Virus record (IMG/VR): IMGVR_UViG_3300037847_004028
Span: 1-50,392 of that record
Strand: one strand, 5' to 3'
Length of the DNA stretch: 50,392 bases
Source: a virus
Shown here: positions 18,902 through 26,331 of the stretch, in pieces
How positions within the stretch are numbered: the stretch's first letter is position 1
Layout of the letters: each line of letters opens with the position of its first letter
Position numbers and translations under genes: made by a program
Notes under the pieces: generated by a model
What the model saw: only the letters and a program-made list of their open reading frames with translations
Databases searched by the model: none
Told to the model about the DNA's origin: nothing

Positions 18902-18949
18902 GAGGGAGCCACTCAGTCCAAATTACTTTGGTAATTGAGTGACTCTCTC
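18902..18949. terminator. Hairpin between converging transcription units, putative bidirectional terminator
   Basis: GAGGGAG plus CACTCA on the left pair with TGAGTG plus CTCTCTC on the right, with ATTAC/GTAAT pairing near the loop. This gives a long interrupted stem. It lies 78 bases after the last rightward gene and 89 bases after the last leftward gene, where a bidirectional stop is expected. No clear T-tract follows on either strand, so intrinsic termination is uncertain; it may instead protect the transcript ends. Confidence 0.5.
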
Positions 18950-19037
18950 AAACCCCACGAAAACGCCCTAACGCTCTCGATATCATTTTACTTATTTTTT
19001 ATTTGTTTTACAAGCTTTTTACACTTGATTTACAAAG

Positions 19038-19217
19038 TTATATAGTATTTTCATCTACTTTTTTTAAAATATGATAAGGAAGTACTTCTCTTATCTCAGG
19101 TATTAATTCATTATCAGGATAATTAACTGTTAACCAATGTAATATTGTTGCCATTATTTCTTCGTATTTAGCGTTTTTTGCGATTTCTTTTGCGACTTGC
19201 TCCATTGACATTGTCAT
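19038..19217 (-). CDS. 59-residue hypothetical protein at the end of the leftward block
   Basis: AAGGAG lies 7 bases before the ATG at 19217. The frame overlaps the 3' end of the resolvase gene by 50 bases. The product (start MTMSMEQVAKEIAKNAKYEE) looks like a compact helical protein with a central ILHWLTVNYP segment and no membrane anchor. It is the last gene of the leftward block. No family recognised; the strong ribosome site and good codon structure support it. Confidence 0.65.
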   Translation of the reverse strand: MTMSMEQVAKEIAKNAKYEEIMATILHWLTVNYPDNELIPEIREVLPYHILKKVDENTI

Positions 19218-19530
19218 TGTTTAACTCCTTTACTTTTATATAACGTTCTAGCCACGAATCAAAAGGTTCTACTACATAAGGTATTCCTCTATCTTCTTTT
19301 ATAACTTGTATGTCTACTTCTTCAGATGGTATCATCCATTGTGCAATCTTTTTACGACATTTAGCTTGTACTTTAATTACTTTATCTATTAATAAATCAA
19401 CTTCTTCATGCCAGCCCAATGATTGACCATTACTACCCCATGCTCTTTGACATTCTAAACCCATATCTTTTGTCATATCTCTTAATAAATATTCAAAGCG
19501 ATTACCTTTTGCTTTTGATTTGTTTGCCAT
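19168..19530 (-). CDS. Hjc-like Holliday junction resolvase / PD-(D/E)XK nuclease
   Basis: The 120-residue product shows the resolvase pattern: KGNRFEYLL (first acidic residue), GSNG, then EEVDLLI and KVQAKCRKK, giving E...D...QxK, the PD-(D/E)XK active site of archaeal Hjc and related phage enzymes. It would cut branched DNA produced by replication and recombination before packaging. The start at 19530 is preferred to an upstream in-frame start because GGAGAG precedes it. The C-terminus is very basic (RKRNRKKR), useful for DNA binding. Alternative: another small restriction-like nuclease. Confidence 0.65.
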   Translation of the reverse strand: MANKSKAKGNRFEYLLRDMTKDMGLECQRAWGSNGQSLGWHEEVDLLIDKVIKVQAKCRKKIAQWMIPSEEVDIQVIKEDRGIPYVVEPFDSWLERYIKVKELNNDNVNGASRKRNRKKR

Positions 19531-19648
19531 GATCTCTCCAATCCTCAAATATATTTATACTTAAAACAAATAACACACTACCTATACCAATACATAATAT
19601 GCTAAAAGACATAATTACTATGTTGATTATCCATTCTGCTAATATCAT
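19502..19648 (-). CDS. 48-residue single-pass membrane protein
   Basis: A frame starting at 19648 follows an AAGGAG site and encodes MILAEWIINIVIMSFSILC..., one long hydrophobic helix (about residues 5-33) and a short basic tail. It overlaps the resolvase start by 29 bases. The upstream structured element at 19671-19731 contains CTCCTT on this strand, which could pair with this gene's AAGGAG. The function is unknown; a small inner-membrane effector is plausible. Confidence 0.6.
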   Translation of the reverse strand: MILAEWIINIVIMSFSILCIGIGSVLFVLSINIFEDWRDHGKQIKSKR

Positions 19649-19670
19649 TTTATACTCCTTATTTAAACAT

Positions 19671-19731
19671 GCGAAGGGTCAAACTGGCGAGACTAAAACC
19701 AGACCAAGGAGGAGGAATCCTGACCCCTCGC
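19671..19731 (-). ncRNA. GC-rich structured leader element with anti-Shine-Dalgarno loop
   Basis: GCGAAGGGTCA (19671-19681) and TGACCCCTCGC (19721-19731) form an 11-bp stem with one A-C mismatch on + that becomes a G-U pair on the minus strand, so the RNA is probably leftward. Inside, CTGG/CCAG (19684-19687, 19699-19702) form a second hairpin. The remaining single strand reads CCTCCTCCTT on the minus strand. The element is about 57% GC in an AT-rich genome. It lies 7 bases past one stop codon and ahead of the 48-residue membrane protein, whose AAGGAG could be masked by CTCCTT. Regulatory role inferred. Confidence 0.55.
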
Positions 19732-19738
19732 TGTTATG

Positions 19739-19954
19739 TTATTTACATTTAGGACATGGTTGTTTCTTTTTTCCATAAGTAGGAAAATCATGTAAGTATA
19801 TTATTTTATGAGTGCCTCTTAGATATTCTTTTGTCTCTATACTTTCCCAGCATTGATTGCAAGATTTACAGTAGTTTATATTTCTATCTGCTCTTCTTGC
19901 ATCAGCTTTCCAACCATGTCTTTTTAATGCAAGTGCTTGTTTATACTTAATCAT
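19739..19954 (-). CDS. 71-residue zinc-ribbon protein
   Basis: Two cysteine pairs (CKSCNQC in the middle and CPKCK at the C-terminus) can form one zinc ribbon; the N-terminal third is basic (LALKRHGWKADARRADRN). It overlaps the helicase gene end by 8 bases and is likely co-translated. A DNA- or RNA-binding accessory to replication is plausible. No family is recognised. Confidence 0.65.
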   Translation of the reverse strand: MIKYKQALALKRHGWKADARRADRNINYCKSCNQCWESIETKEYLRGTHKIIYLHDFPTYGKKKQPCPKCK

Positions 19955-21335
19955 TTAATATATCAAACAATCTTTCTCCTGTTTTTTCTACAGGAAAAGC
20001 TTCAGGAATTATGACTTCAGTTTTGTTATGACGCACTATCATGTTTTCATGAAACTGACATTTATTACCATTAAATCCCATTGTTATCATACCACCTGTG
20101 CCATAACGCACCTTTGCAGCAACAATCTGATTTTGTTCGGGACCAAGTTCTGAATCAGCATATTTATCTTTGTATTCATAGTATACAAAAAGAATATTCT
20201 CAGCAACTTGCTCAATGCTACCACCTTCAGATAAATCAGACATTTTTGGTACTTTGTCAATACGAGCTTCAATGTTACGATTGAGCTGACTTACAAGAAT
20301 AGGTATGCAGTTATATCTTTTTGCAGTTTCTTTATAAGAACGCATGATTTCCTCAATTTCAAAACGTCTGCCTTCATTCTGTGATTTAACACGAATTAGT
20401 TGTATGTAATCATCAAGAATAATATCTGGTTTATATTTACTTATTACTGCATTACTATCATTAAGAGTGAATAGTTTGTCAAACATAAACAATTGGTCTT
20501 TGTATTGTTTAAAGTTTTTCATAGCAACATTCAAATGATTTATTGTTTTCTCATCCATATTCCTACCACCCATACGAATATTAGAGTAGTATAATTCTTT
20601 ATGAGAAAGAACAAGTAATTTCTTCATCATTTCTTTGTTATTCATCTCACGATTAATCATCATTACTTTCAAACCTTGTTGAAGTAGATTGTAGCATAGA
20701 TTAACAACAAGTGTTGTTTTGCCATGACCAGGTCTGCCACCAATCACAGTGATCTCACCACGAGTCATACCACCAGCCATTTTATTAAGACTATCAAAAC
20801 CATATTTAACAAGATTAACAGATTCATAAATACTATCTTCTGTTTCTGAAATAAGGTCTTCAAGGTCAAACTCTTGTCCTGTAGTTATACTTTGAAACTC
20901 TGAACTAACTTTATTTACATCATCTACAAGAGCATTAAATTCTTTATTATCTTTGAATGCATTGTCTTGTATCTTCATTGTAGACTTAATTAGTTTACGT
21001 TTGAGACTTTTTTCTGCAACGATTCTAGCATAATCTTTCATCTGATGATTCATACCTGTTTCAAGTAAACCAGTAAGAAAGTATGCATTAATATCATATT
21101 TCTTTTTGTCATTCTCAGTAAGAGATGCCATAATAGTAATAGGGTTTATTTCGCTTTCTTTCTTTTCTAGTTCTGCAATCTTTTGATAGATTCTTCTATT
21201 AGTCTCATTATAAAACATCCTTGAGTTTGTAATGTATTTTTTACATTCTTCTAAGGTTGTGTTGTCATTCATAATAATACCTAGTACTGCTTCTTCAGCT
21301 TCTAGGCTTTGTGGCATAAGTTGTAAATCACTCAT
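19947..21335 (-). CDS. dnaB: Replicative DNA helicase, DnaB family
   Basis: The 462-residue protein starts with a DnaB N-terminal domain (SLEAEEAVLGIIMND). It has Walker A GGRPGHGKTTL near residue 200, a Walker B-like DIILDDYIQLI, and the SQLNRNIE...DLSEGGSIEQVAENILF block typical of RecA-fold hexameric helicases. It unwinds DNA ahead of the replication fork. No primase domain or DNA polymerase gene was seen in the window, so host enzymes must supply them. It overlaps its neighbours by 8 bases on each side. Confidence 0.92.
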   Translation of the reverse strand: MSDLQLMPQSLEAEEAVLGIIMNDNTTLEECKKYITNSRMFYNETNRRIYQKIAELEKKESEINPITIMASLTENDKKKYDINAYFLTGLLETGMNHQMKDYARIVAEKSLKRKLIKSTMKIQDNAFKDNKEFNALVDDVNKVSSEFQSITTGQEFDLEDLISETEDSIYESVNLVKYGFDSLNKMAGGMTRGEITVIGGRPGHGKTTLVVNLCYNLLQQGLKVMMINREMNNKEMMKKLLVLSHKELYYSNIRMGGRNMDEKTINHLNVAMKNFKQYKDQLFMFDKLFTLNDSNAVISKYKPDIILDDYIQLIRVKSQNEGRRFEIEEIMRSYKETAKRYNCIPILVSQLNRNIEARIDKVPKMSDLSEGGSIEQVAENILFVYYEYKDKYADSELGPEQNQIVAAKVRYGTGGMITMGFNGNKCQFHENMIVRHNKTEVIIPEAFPVEKTGERLFDILND

Positions 21336-21546
21336 TTATTTTCCTCACATTTGTTTCTGCACCGATTCTAGTTTTTTCTTTTTTAACTGTAGGTTCTCCA
21401 TTTGCATCGAACCCTTTAGCATTATCAAGCATTACAAGACAACCAAACTCACTTTTAGTCAGAAGTGTGCCTGTAGTATCTTGTCCTTCAATGACAAACT
21501 TGTCACCTTCAACAAGGTCAGCTAGATACAGTGTTTTTTTCTTCAA
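21328..21546 (-). CDS. 72-residue hypothetical protein
   Basis: Translation probably starts at TTG (21546), with AGAGG about 8 bases upstream inside the preceding gene. The product looks like a small beta-barrel (LVEGDKFVIEGQDTTGTLLTKSEFGCLV), reminiscent of OB/SH3-like folds, with a basic C-terminus. It lies directly before the helicase gene and overlaps it by 8 bases, so a replication accessory role is possible. Not recognised. Confidence 0.55.
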   Translation of the reverse strand: MKKKTLYLADLVEGDKFVIEGQDTTGTLLTKSEFGCLVMLDNAKGFDANGEPTVKKEKTRIGAETNVRKINE

Positions 21547-21715
21547 TTAAATCACCTCTTATTTTTGTTAGGTCTTTTAATAATTTTTCAAAAGCATTTC
21601 TATAGTTTATATTATTAAATAGCCTTGAACTTGATATCCCTAACTGTAAAGCGATGATAAGCCAATTAATTTCAGATATATTAAATCTGATATTTGCGTT
21701 TGCTTCTTTACTCAT
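21518..21715 (-). CDS. 65-residue hypothetical helical protein
   Basis: The first gene of the helicase group, starting at 21715 downstream of a long structured gap. The product is a small helical protein with a moderately hydrophobic middle (INWLIIALQLGISSSRLF) and a charged C-terminus. The ribosome site is weak. On the minus strand TATAAT lies just upstream of the ATG region (about 21740), which may be a promoter -10 box. No family recognised. Confidence 0.55.
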   Translation of the reverse strand: MSKEANANIRFNISEINWLIIALQLGISSSRLFNNINYRNAFEKLLKDLTKIRGDLIEEKNTVSS

Positions 21716-21733
21716 AGTCTACTTTCTATAAAC

Positions 21734-21885
21734 AAACGACCATTATAGATTGTTATAATGACGCCAACCATTTATTAACACAATAGCAGTCCTGTATACC
21801 ACATACTAAAGGACACATTTATCAGCCTCCGATGACTTTTTTAAAAATCGTTTGTCAAAAGAGACAGACAATCAAATGGTCGTTT
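21734..21885 (-). ncRNA. Long inverted-repeat element upstream of helicase group
   Basis: AAACGACCATT plus GATTGT at 21734-21753 pair with ACAATC plus AATGGTCGTTT at 21868-21885: 17 base pairs with a small internal loop, enclosing 114 bases. Inside, GTCCT/AGGAC (21789-21793, 21810-21814) form a hairpin. The gap contains no coding frame. It may be a structured 5' leader, a replication-origin-like site or an operator. Strand is assumed from the flanking genes. Confidence 0.45.
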
Positions 21886-21900
21886 ATTTATTTTTTATTA

Positions 21901-21945
21901 TTTGTGTGTTGCTTTCGAGTGGAGTCCAAATCCACGTTTCGAAAG
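21901..21945 (-). terminator. 3' hairpin of DUF932 gene with adjacent repeat motif copy 2
   Basis: CTTTCGA-GTGGA (21912-21923) pairs with TCCAC...TCGAAAG (21931-21945) around the loop GTCCAAA, starting 10 bases past the stop codon of the 298-residue gene. Directly beyond lies TTTGTGTGTTGC (21901-21912), a divergent copy of the ATGTGTGTG motif. There is no clear U-tract, so this may be a terminator, a processing site or a stability hairpin. Confidence 0.5.
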
Positions 21946-21955
21946 GGTTACTAAT

Positions 21956-22852
21956 TTAGCCAAATAACATATTATATGCACGAAGTTTCAGCATGTTACC
22001 ACTACCAAACATTGCATAACCATTAGCTTTTCTTGTTTCAGAACTGCCATGATCTACAAGGTCTGTTACTGCATTAAACATACGCCAGTTACCATGTTCT
22101 ATTTCAGTATATTTCTCATAAGAATCCTCTAGTTTTTCTACAAGATTTATACCTCTAGTGCTATACATAGGAGGAGTCCATGTTGTTTGCTTTATACCAT
22201 TACTATCTGTTTTAGTAATAGGTCTTGGCTTTTCTTCTAATCTCCATAGTTTAGTACCAAACTCATGCGGTGATTTGTAGCTTCGTACAAGTGCTTTTTC
22301 TTTGATTGCATAAGTGTTTAGCCTTTGTATGTTAGCTATTTCACGAATGTTATCAGCAAATGCTTTAACTCTATCTTCACCAGACATTGTATGTTTTACG
22401 CTTAATGCAGTTCTAGCATTTTTATCTCTATTAGCAGCAGTCCATGTATTTGAACACCATATGCGAATCATACCAGCAAAAAGCTTAAATGCAAGTCCAC
22501 CATTATGTGAGTTTGCAAGAGTTACATAACCTTTTACATCACCTTGTTTATCGCCAGGGATAATATCTTCTACAAACTCATTGTTCTCCATTTGAACAAA
22601 TACTTCAGCTCCGTTCTTAAATGAACCAGCTTTCGTTACGACACAACCATATTCTTGTTCAAGTCTATCAACTGTATTCATAAAACTTGTATTAGTAATT
22701 GGAAAGTATCTTTTTGATGCGACATGTAAAGTTTCTTTCGTATCATCTCTAAATATCTCATGATAGTTTGATATTATTTTACCTCCAGCATCATATATTG
22801 GAGCTGTTTTTACATCCCAATCAAATGGGTAGTCTTCTGTTGGTTTAAACAT
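21956..22852 (-). CDS. DUF932 family protein
   Basis: The 298-residue product has the look of the phage/plasmid DUF932 family: an N-terminal YFPITNTSFMNTVDRLE block, then a GYVTLANSHNGGLAFKLFAGMIRIWCSNTW core and helical C-terminal half. Members of the family occur in many phages and plasmids near recombination and replication genes; their biochemical role is not established. It sits in the leftward block, is preceded by GAGAGGAAAA, and is followed by a hairpin that may end the transcript. Confidence 0.7.
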   Translation of the reverse strand: MFKPTEDYPFDWDVKTAPIYDAGGKIISNYHEIFRDDTKETLHVASKRYFPITNTSFMNTVDRLEQEYGCVVTKAGSFKNGAEVFVQMENNEFVEDIIPGDKQGDVKGYVTLANSHNGGLAFKLFAGMIRIWCSNTWTAANRDKNARTALSVKHTMSGEDRVKAFADNIREIANIQRLNTYAIKEKALVRSYKSPHEFGTKLWRLEEKPRPITKTDSNGIKQTTWTPPMYSTRGINLVEKLEDSYEKYTEIEHGNWRMFNAVTDLVDHGSSETRKANGYAMFGSGNMLKLRAYNMLFG

Positions 22853-22854
22853 AG

Positions 22855-23034
22855 TTATTTTCCTCTCGCTTTATCTATTTGGTTTTGTATTGCTATATCC
22901 TCTAGTCTTTCGGCTATTTTTTGTTCTTTAATATCTAAATCTAGCCAGGGATTATTCATTGCATGTTCGAAATAGTCATCTTCGTTTATGTTTTCTTCTT
23001 CCAAGTCCAATGCAAGGTTTTTTACTGCACCCAT
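22855..23034 (-). CDS. 59-residue acidic hypothetical protein
   Basis: GGAGG lies 6 bases before the ATG at 23034, one of the best ribosome sites in the window. The product is acidic and helical (LALDLEEENINEDDYFEHAM) with no membrane segment. Its stop lies 2 bases before the DUF932 start, so the two are coupled. Not recognised; may act with the DUF932 protein. Confidence 0.7.
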   Translation of the reverse strand: MGAVKNLALDLEEENINEDDYFEHAMNNPWLDLDIKEQKIAERLEDIAIQNQIDKARGK

Positions 23035-23050
23035 GTGTTGCCTCCTTTTA

Positions 23051-23425
23051 TTATTTGTTATTTGTTATGTTTGGTGGATTATTACCATATTTCGCAGACT
23101 CAATCTCTTTCTTCTTAGTCCATGCTTTTGCATTGCTTTGTATCATTGTTTTAAGATAAGGAAAACCTTTACCTTCTAAATGATACTGAGCTAATAGATA
23201 TTGTGTTACTGTTGTACTTACAATATCATAATCTATTATATCAATAAGATACATAAGTTGATTCCATTGTCTATTAAGAGTTGGTTTGTCAAAATGGCTT
23301 TTTAGTTTTTTGCCAATATACATAAGGTTTTCTCTTAGATGTTCAGGAATGTCCTTAAATATTATTTTTGCTTCAATCGATTGTTGTTTACGAGAATTGG
23401 TATATCCACATGATGGACACCTCAT
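23051..23425 (-). CDS. 124-residue hypothetical protein with CPSC motif
   Basis: The N-terminus carries one CPSC pair, not a full zinc finger unless it dimerises. The remainder is helical (LRENLMYIGKKLKSHF...LMYLIDIIDYDIV) and ends in a Lys/Asn-rich tail. It starts on an ATGA overlap with the upstream 70-residue gene. The layout resembles small replication or recombination accessory proteins, but no family is recognised. Confidence 0.6.
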   Translation of the reverse strand: MRCPSCGYTNSRKQQSIEAKIIFKDIPEHLRENLMYIGKKLKSHFDKPTLNRQWNQLMYLIDIIDYDIVSTTVTQYLLAQYHLEGKGFPYLKTMIQSNAKAWTKKKEIESAKYGNNPPNITNNK

Positions 23426-23634
23426 TCTTCTAGTATTCCTCTATTTCTTGACCATTTGTTAAAGTCAGTTAATAATACATCGTGGTCATATTTTGTTGGA
23501 AATTGACTTGAACAATGTTTACTAAATATCCAACTCATCATGTCTTCAAAATCACCACCATGATCCATTAACATTTTATCTAACATTTGGTATTGTTTTT
23601 TTAATCTTAGACCTTCGTATTCTCTTTTTCTCAT
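23422..23634 (-). CDS. 70-residue hypothetical protein
   Basis: A small basic-then-acidic protein (MRKREYEGLRLKKQYQMLDK...) preceded by AAAGG and coupled to the next gene by ATGA. Residues about 25-50 (GGDFEDMMSWIFSKHCSSQF) may fold as a helix pair. No family recognised. Confidence 0.6.
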   Translation of the reverse strand: MRKREYEGLRLKKQYQMLDKMLMDHGGDFEDMMSWIFSKHCSSQFPTKYDHDVLLTDFNKWSRNRGILEE

Positions 23635-23650
23635 ATTTACCTTTCTAATA

Positions 23651-23748
23651 TGAGGCTACGCTTAAACTAGGATATGCATGATTCATACGCAGGGTAATAA
23701 TTTCAACCCAGTATTTATTGTTTATTCCTATTTCAGTTAGTAGCCTCA
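23651..23748 (-). other. Intergenic segment closed by a 9-bp inverted repeat
   Basis: TGAGGCTAC (23651-23659) and GTAGCCTCA (23740-23748) are perfect complements enclosing 80 bases. GGGT/ACCC and TAGGA/TCCTA can pair inside, giving a multi-branched fold between the SSB-like gene and the 70-residue gene. On the minus strand the same bases also hold a 33-codon GTG frame without a ribosome site. Either a structured leader or a tiny gene; undecided. Confidence 0.35.
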
Positions 23749-23762
23749 CATTTGTTATCTAT

Positions 23763-24392
23763 TTAGAATGGCAAATCGTCATCTTCTTCTTTAACTGTGC
23801 CATTAGTATTTGTAGCTACTGGTTGGTCGTCAATAGGAAAAAGCAACATTTCTTTTGCAGTTACTCTTTCATTGCCTTCTTTATCAGTATATTTTTGATG
23901 TTTTACTTCGATAAAACAATGTCTACCTACAGCTAAATCAAGGTCTATTTCAACAGGTAATGTATATGCTTTACGTTTTTGTACATTACCTTTAGAGTCT
24001 TTTTGTTCAACAATACTTTCTTCAATCTCATAACCACCAACTTCAAGAAATTTCATATATCTTATATTATTGGATTGATTTGGTACATGTAACAATGTAT
24101 CTAAACCAATTGATTTAATATGTTCAGTATCTTTCCAAATCCATATTGCTGATGACCATACATGTCTTCTTGCCTCTGACGCATTATCATCTGTTATTTT
24201 ATATTCTACCTCAAGCATGTCAGCAACATGATAGACTCCATCTTCATTACGACTTTTTATCACTTTGTCTGATTGCTTCTTTGTTACTTTCACAATTTCA
24301 GCTTTGTATTTACCCTCTGCTACAGGTTCGTTTGAACGTTGTGGTTTATCATCAGGTATAAACGTTGTTGTTTCCATTTGTAACATACTCAT
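23763..24392 (-). CDS. Putative single-stranded DNA-binding protein
   Basis: The 209-residue product has a central beta-rich domain (GKYKAEIVKVTKKQ ... LEVEYKITDD ... HCFIEVKHQKY) and a flexible tail that ends EEDDDLPF. That acidic tail with terminal Phe is the classic SSB signature for docking partner proteins. It would coat single-stranded DNA during replication and recombination. It starts by TAATG overlap with the annealing-protein gene behind AAGGAG. It is longer than typical SSB but fits phage DUF669-like binding proteins. Confidence 0.7.
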   Translation of the reverse strand: MSMLQMETTTFIPDDKPQRSNEPVAEGKYKAEIVKVTKKQSDKVIKSRNEDGVYHVADMLEVEYKITDDNASEARRHVWSSAIWIWKDTEHIKSIGLDTLLHVPNQSNNIRYMKFLEVGGYEIEESIVEQKDSKGNVQKRKAYTLPVEIDLDLAVGRHCFIEVKHQKYTDKEGNERVTAKEMLLFPIDDQPVATNTNGTVKEEDDDLPF

Positions 24393-25081
24393 TAGTTGTT
24401 CTCCTTATAGTTGAACTCGTTTTTTACTTCGTTTAAGAACATTTCATAGTTAGTAACATTAACAGAACCAGCTTTGATCTTTGTGCCAAGATTCCGTTCT
24501 ATTGCTTCTATTTCTTTATTCTTCTTTGGTTGTTGTTGTTTTAGGTTGTCAAATAGCTCTCGAATGATTGCCAATTGTTCTTCACCTAAATCAAGTATTT
24601 GTTTGCGATATACATCATCAGCAATATTGCACAGTCTATTGACAGCTCTTTTAAAAGCATTTGCATTTGCAGCAGCAATATTGTAATCAATGTTTATAAC
24701 ATTCTCTGGTGTATGTGGTGATTCTTTTTTGAATTGAACTCTTGCAGAACCAGGAGAAAAGAAATGACGTTGCACACCATTATCATTAATTATAAGTGTA
24801 CCAGCTACATATACCCATTCACCACCAAGAAACTGCACAGGATTATCACCTGAGTGTACCCATGACCAATTAGGAAAATGTTTATTTAGCATATGACGCA
24901 TCCATGCTTCTTCAACATAATCTTTACCATCTTTTTGTTTTATTTGTTTCTTTGGTGTAGGTATTTCAGAGCGTAGGATTGCATCGTTTCTCATTAAATT
25001 TTCTCTAGCTTTCATCTCCACTAAATCATTTGGTAATTGTGGTTCTATTGCTACACTTTTATTTTGTGTTTTTCGTTTCAT
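24392..25081 (-). CDS. Putative single-strand annealing protein (Rad52/Erf-like)
   Basis: The 229-residue product has a domain with GGEWVYVAGTLIINDNGVQR followed by SARVQFKKE and then IAAANANAFKRAVNRLCNIADDVY. The last block matches the xDAxKRAxxxxGIxxxLY pattern common to Rad52, Erf and RecT-like annealing proteins. It would pair complementary single strands during phage recombination. Its neighbours, a PD-(D/E)XK nuclease upstream and an SSB-like protein downstream, are the usual partners. The family assignment is from motif pattern only. Confidence 0.55.
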   Translation of the reverse strand: MKRKTQNKSVAIEPQLPNDLVEMKARENLMRNDAILRSEIPTPKKQIKQKDGKDYVEEAWMRHMLNKHFPNWSWVHSGDNPVQFLGGEWVYVAGTLIINDNGVQRHFFSPGSARVQFKKESPHTPENVINIDYNIAAANANAFKRAVNRLCNIADDVYRKQILDLGEEQLAIIRELFDNLKQQQPKKNKEIEAIERNLGTKIKAGSVNVTNYEMFLNEVKNEFNYKENN

Positions 25082-25832
25082 GAATTACTCCTTCATAGTT
25101 TGCGTTTGCGGGATTATCACATACTTTATTAAAATTGCATAACTTGCAATCCCAATCAGTATATGGTACTGTTTTAGACTGTTGAGGTTCTATTGGATTA
25201 TCTACAATTTTTTGTGCTTCTTGCCAATAACGTTCAGCAAAAAGTATGTATTGTGTAGACACTTCAACTTTATTGATTTGGCTAGTGTTTTTATTATAAC
25301 CTATTAATGCCATTTCTTCAATATTTCTTAGTCCATATTGTTTACCATAGTTTTTCTCTAAGATATATCCGTATGTACCAAGTTGAAATCTGTAATGGTC
25401 ACCTGATGTTGTATCAATAGGTCTACGTTTACCAAATGTTTTAGTCCATGCCCATTGATTAGCAGTTTTGTAATCATACAGATAACCTTTACCTTCTTCA
25501 TCTATTATTAATAAATCAAAACTACCACCTATATTTAACTCTCTATCGAATATGTAATCTTCTGCATATTTACGAGGATAATCAGCAAGTGTAAGTGCAG
25601 CATCAAGGTCGATACCAATAAGATTACCAAGTTGAAATACTCTTAGTAGTTGCTTTGAAAATGGTTCTTCAAGTTCAGGTTTATATTTTTTATACCACAT
25701 TTTTTTAGAACATTGTCCACTCGAAGATGCAGACATTCTACCAGCTGATTGTGTGTCTCTTAACTGATTGTGTACTTTGTTTTTTTGTTCTAAATAGTAG
25801 TCATATGCTCCGATGATATCAGGCTTACTCAC
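25059..25832 (-). CDS. Cas4/RecB-like PD-(D/E)XK exonuclease with Fe-S cluster cysteines
   Basis: The 257-residue protein has GSFDLLII (D106), then LYDYKTAN (D120 and K122), the metal and catalytic residues of PD-(D/E)XK nucleases, followed by a Q-x-x-x-Y helix (RFQLGTYGY). C41 together with C229, C232 and C238 gives the four-cysteine pattern that holds an iron-sulphur cluster in Cas4 and AddB-type enzymes. It likely resects DNA ends for the neighbouring annealing protein. It overlaps the next gene by 23 bases. No CRISPR array was seen, so a recombination role is favoured. Confidence 0.8.
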   Translation of the reverse strand: MSKPDIIGAYDYYLEQKNKVHNQLRDTQSAGRMSASSSGQCSKKMWYKKYKPELEEPFSKQLLRVFQLGNLIGIDLDAALTLADYPRKYAEDYIFDRELNIGGSFDLLIIDEEGKGYLYDYKTANQWAWTKTFGKRRPIDTTSGDHYRFQLGTYGYILEKNYGKQYGLRNIEEMALIGYNKNTSQINKVEVSTQYILFAERYWQEAQKIVDNPIEPQQSKTVPYTDWDCKLCNFNKVCDNPANANYEGVIHETKNTK

Positions 25833-26203
25833 TTGTAACCAAGTTTGTTAATGTGATGTTGTGAATTGATTTCATGTCTTCTGCGATCCTCCCATTTGTT
25901 TGTTTCATTTACGATTGTTTTTTGATGTTTTTGCCTAGATTTCCACTTACTACCTCTAAGTTCTGCAAACGTTTCTTGTACTTTACGTCTTGCTCTAGTT
26001 ATTGAAGACATAGAAGTATATCGTTTAGTGTTTAATCTTTTAAAAAACTCAACGACATCTATAGCGTGATAAGGTTCACCTGGTATATAAAATACTGGGT
26101 CAATCTTAGCGTAATACATAAAACATAGTTTACTGTCGCTATCTCTAGTCTCTGGATGGTTGCGTAGTATTGTTTCAACTATTGTTATCGTGTCTTTATT
26201 CAT
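25829..26203 (-). CDS. 124-residue basic hypothetical protein
   Basis: The product has an N-terminal helical part (ITIVETILRNHPETRDSDSKL) and a basic middle (SMSSITRARRKVQETFAEL) that looks like a recognition helix, so DNA binding is plausible. It starts behind AAGGA and overlaps the nuclease start by ATGA. Similar short proteins are common in phage early regions, but I do not recognise a named family. Confidence 0.6.
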   Translation of the reverse strand: MNKDTITIVETILRNHPETRDSDSKLCFMYYAKIDPVFYIPGEPYHAIDVVEFFKRLNTKRYTSMSSITRARRKVQETFAELRGSKWKSRQKHQKTIVNETNKWEDRRRHEINSQHHINKLGYK

Positions 26204-26279
26204 AGCGTTCCTTTTCGTGATTTTTTGTTTGTTAAATATTACTAATAATTTACTCTAAATCCTAGTATTATTACACATA

Positions 26280-26321
26280 GAGCGAGAGAGGCATAGGGGT
26301 CGAGGCTATACCTCTCTGCTC
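26280..26321 (-). terminator. Strong hairpin downstream of the ParB-like gene
   Basis: GAGC and AGAGAGG (26280-26291) pair with CCTCTCT and GCTC (26311-26321), with one bulged base; ATAG/CTAT extend the stem towards the loop. It begins 11 bases past the ParB-like stop codon on the minus strand. There is no U-run after it, so it could be a terminator aided by other factors, or a stability or processing hairpin. Confidence 0.5.
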
Positions 26322-26331
26322 GTGGGGATGC

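Noticed and set aside
25059-25832. Cas4-like protein as a sign of a phage CRISPR system
   Set aside because: No repeats with regular spacers and no other cas genes in the window; the neighbours point to recombination.
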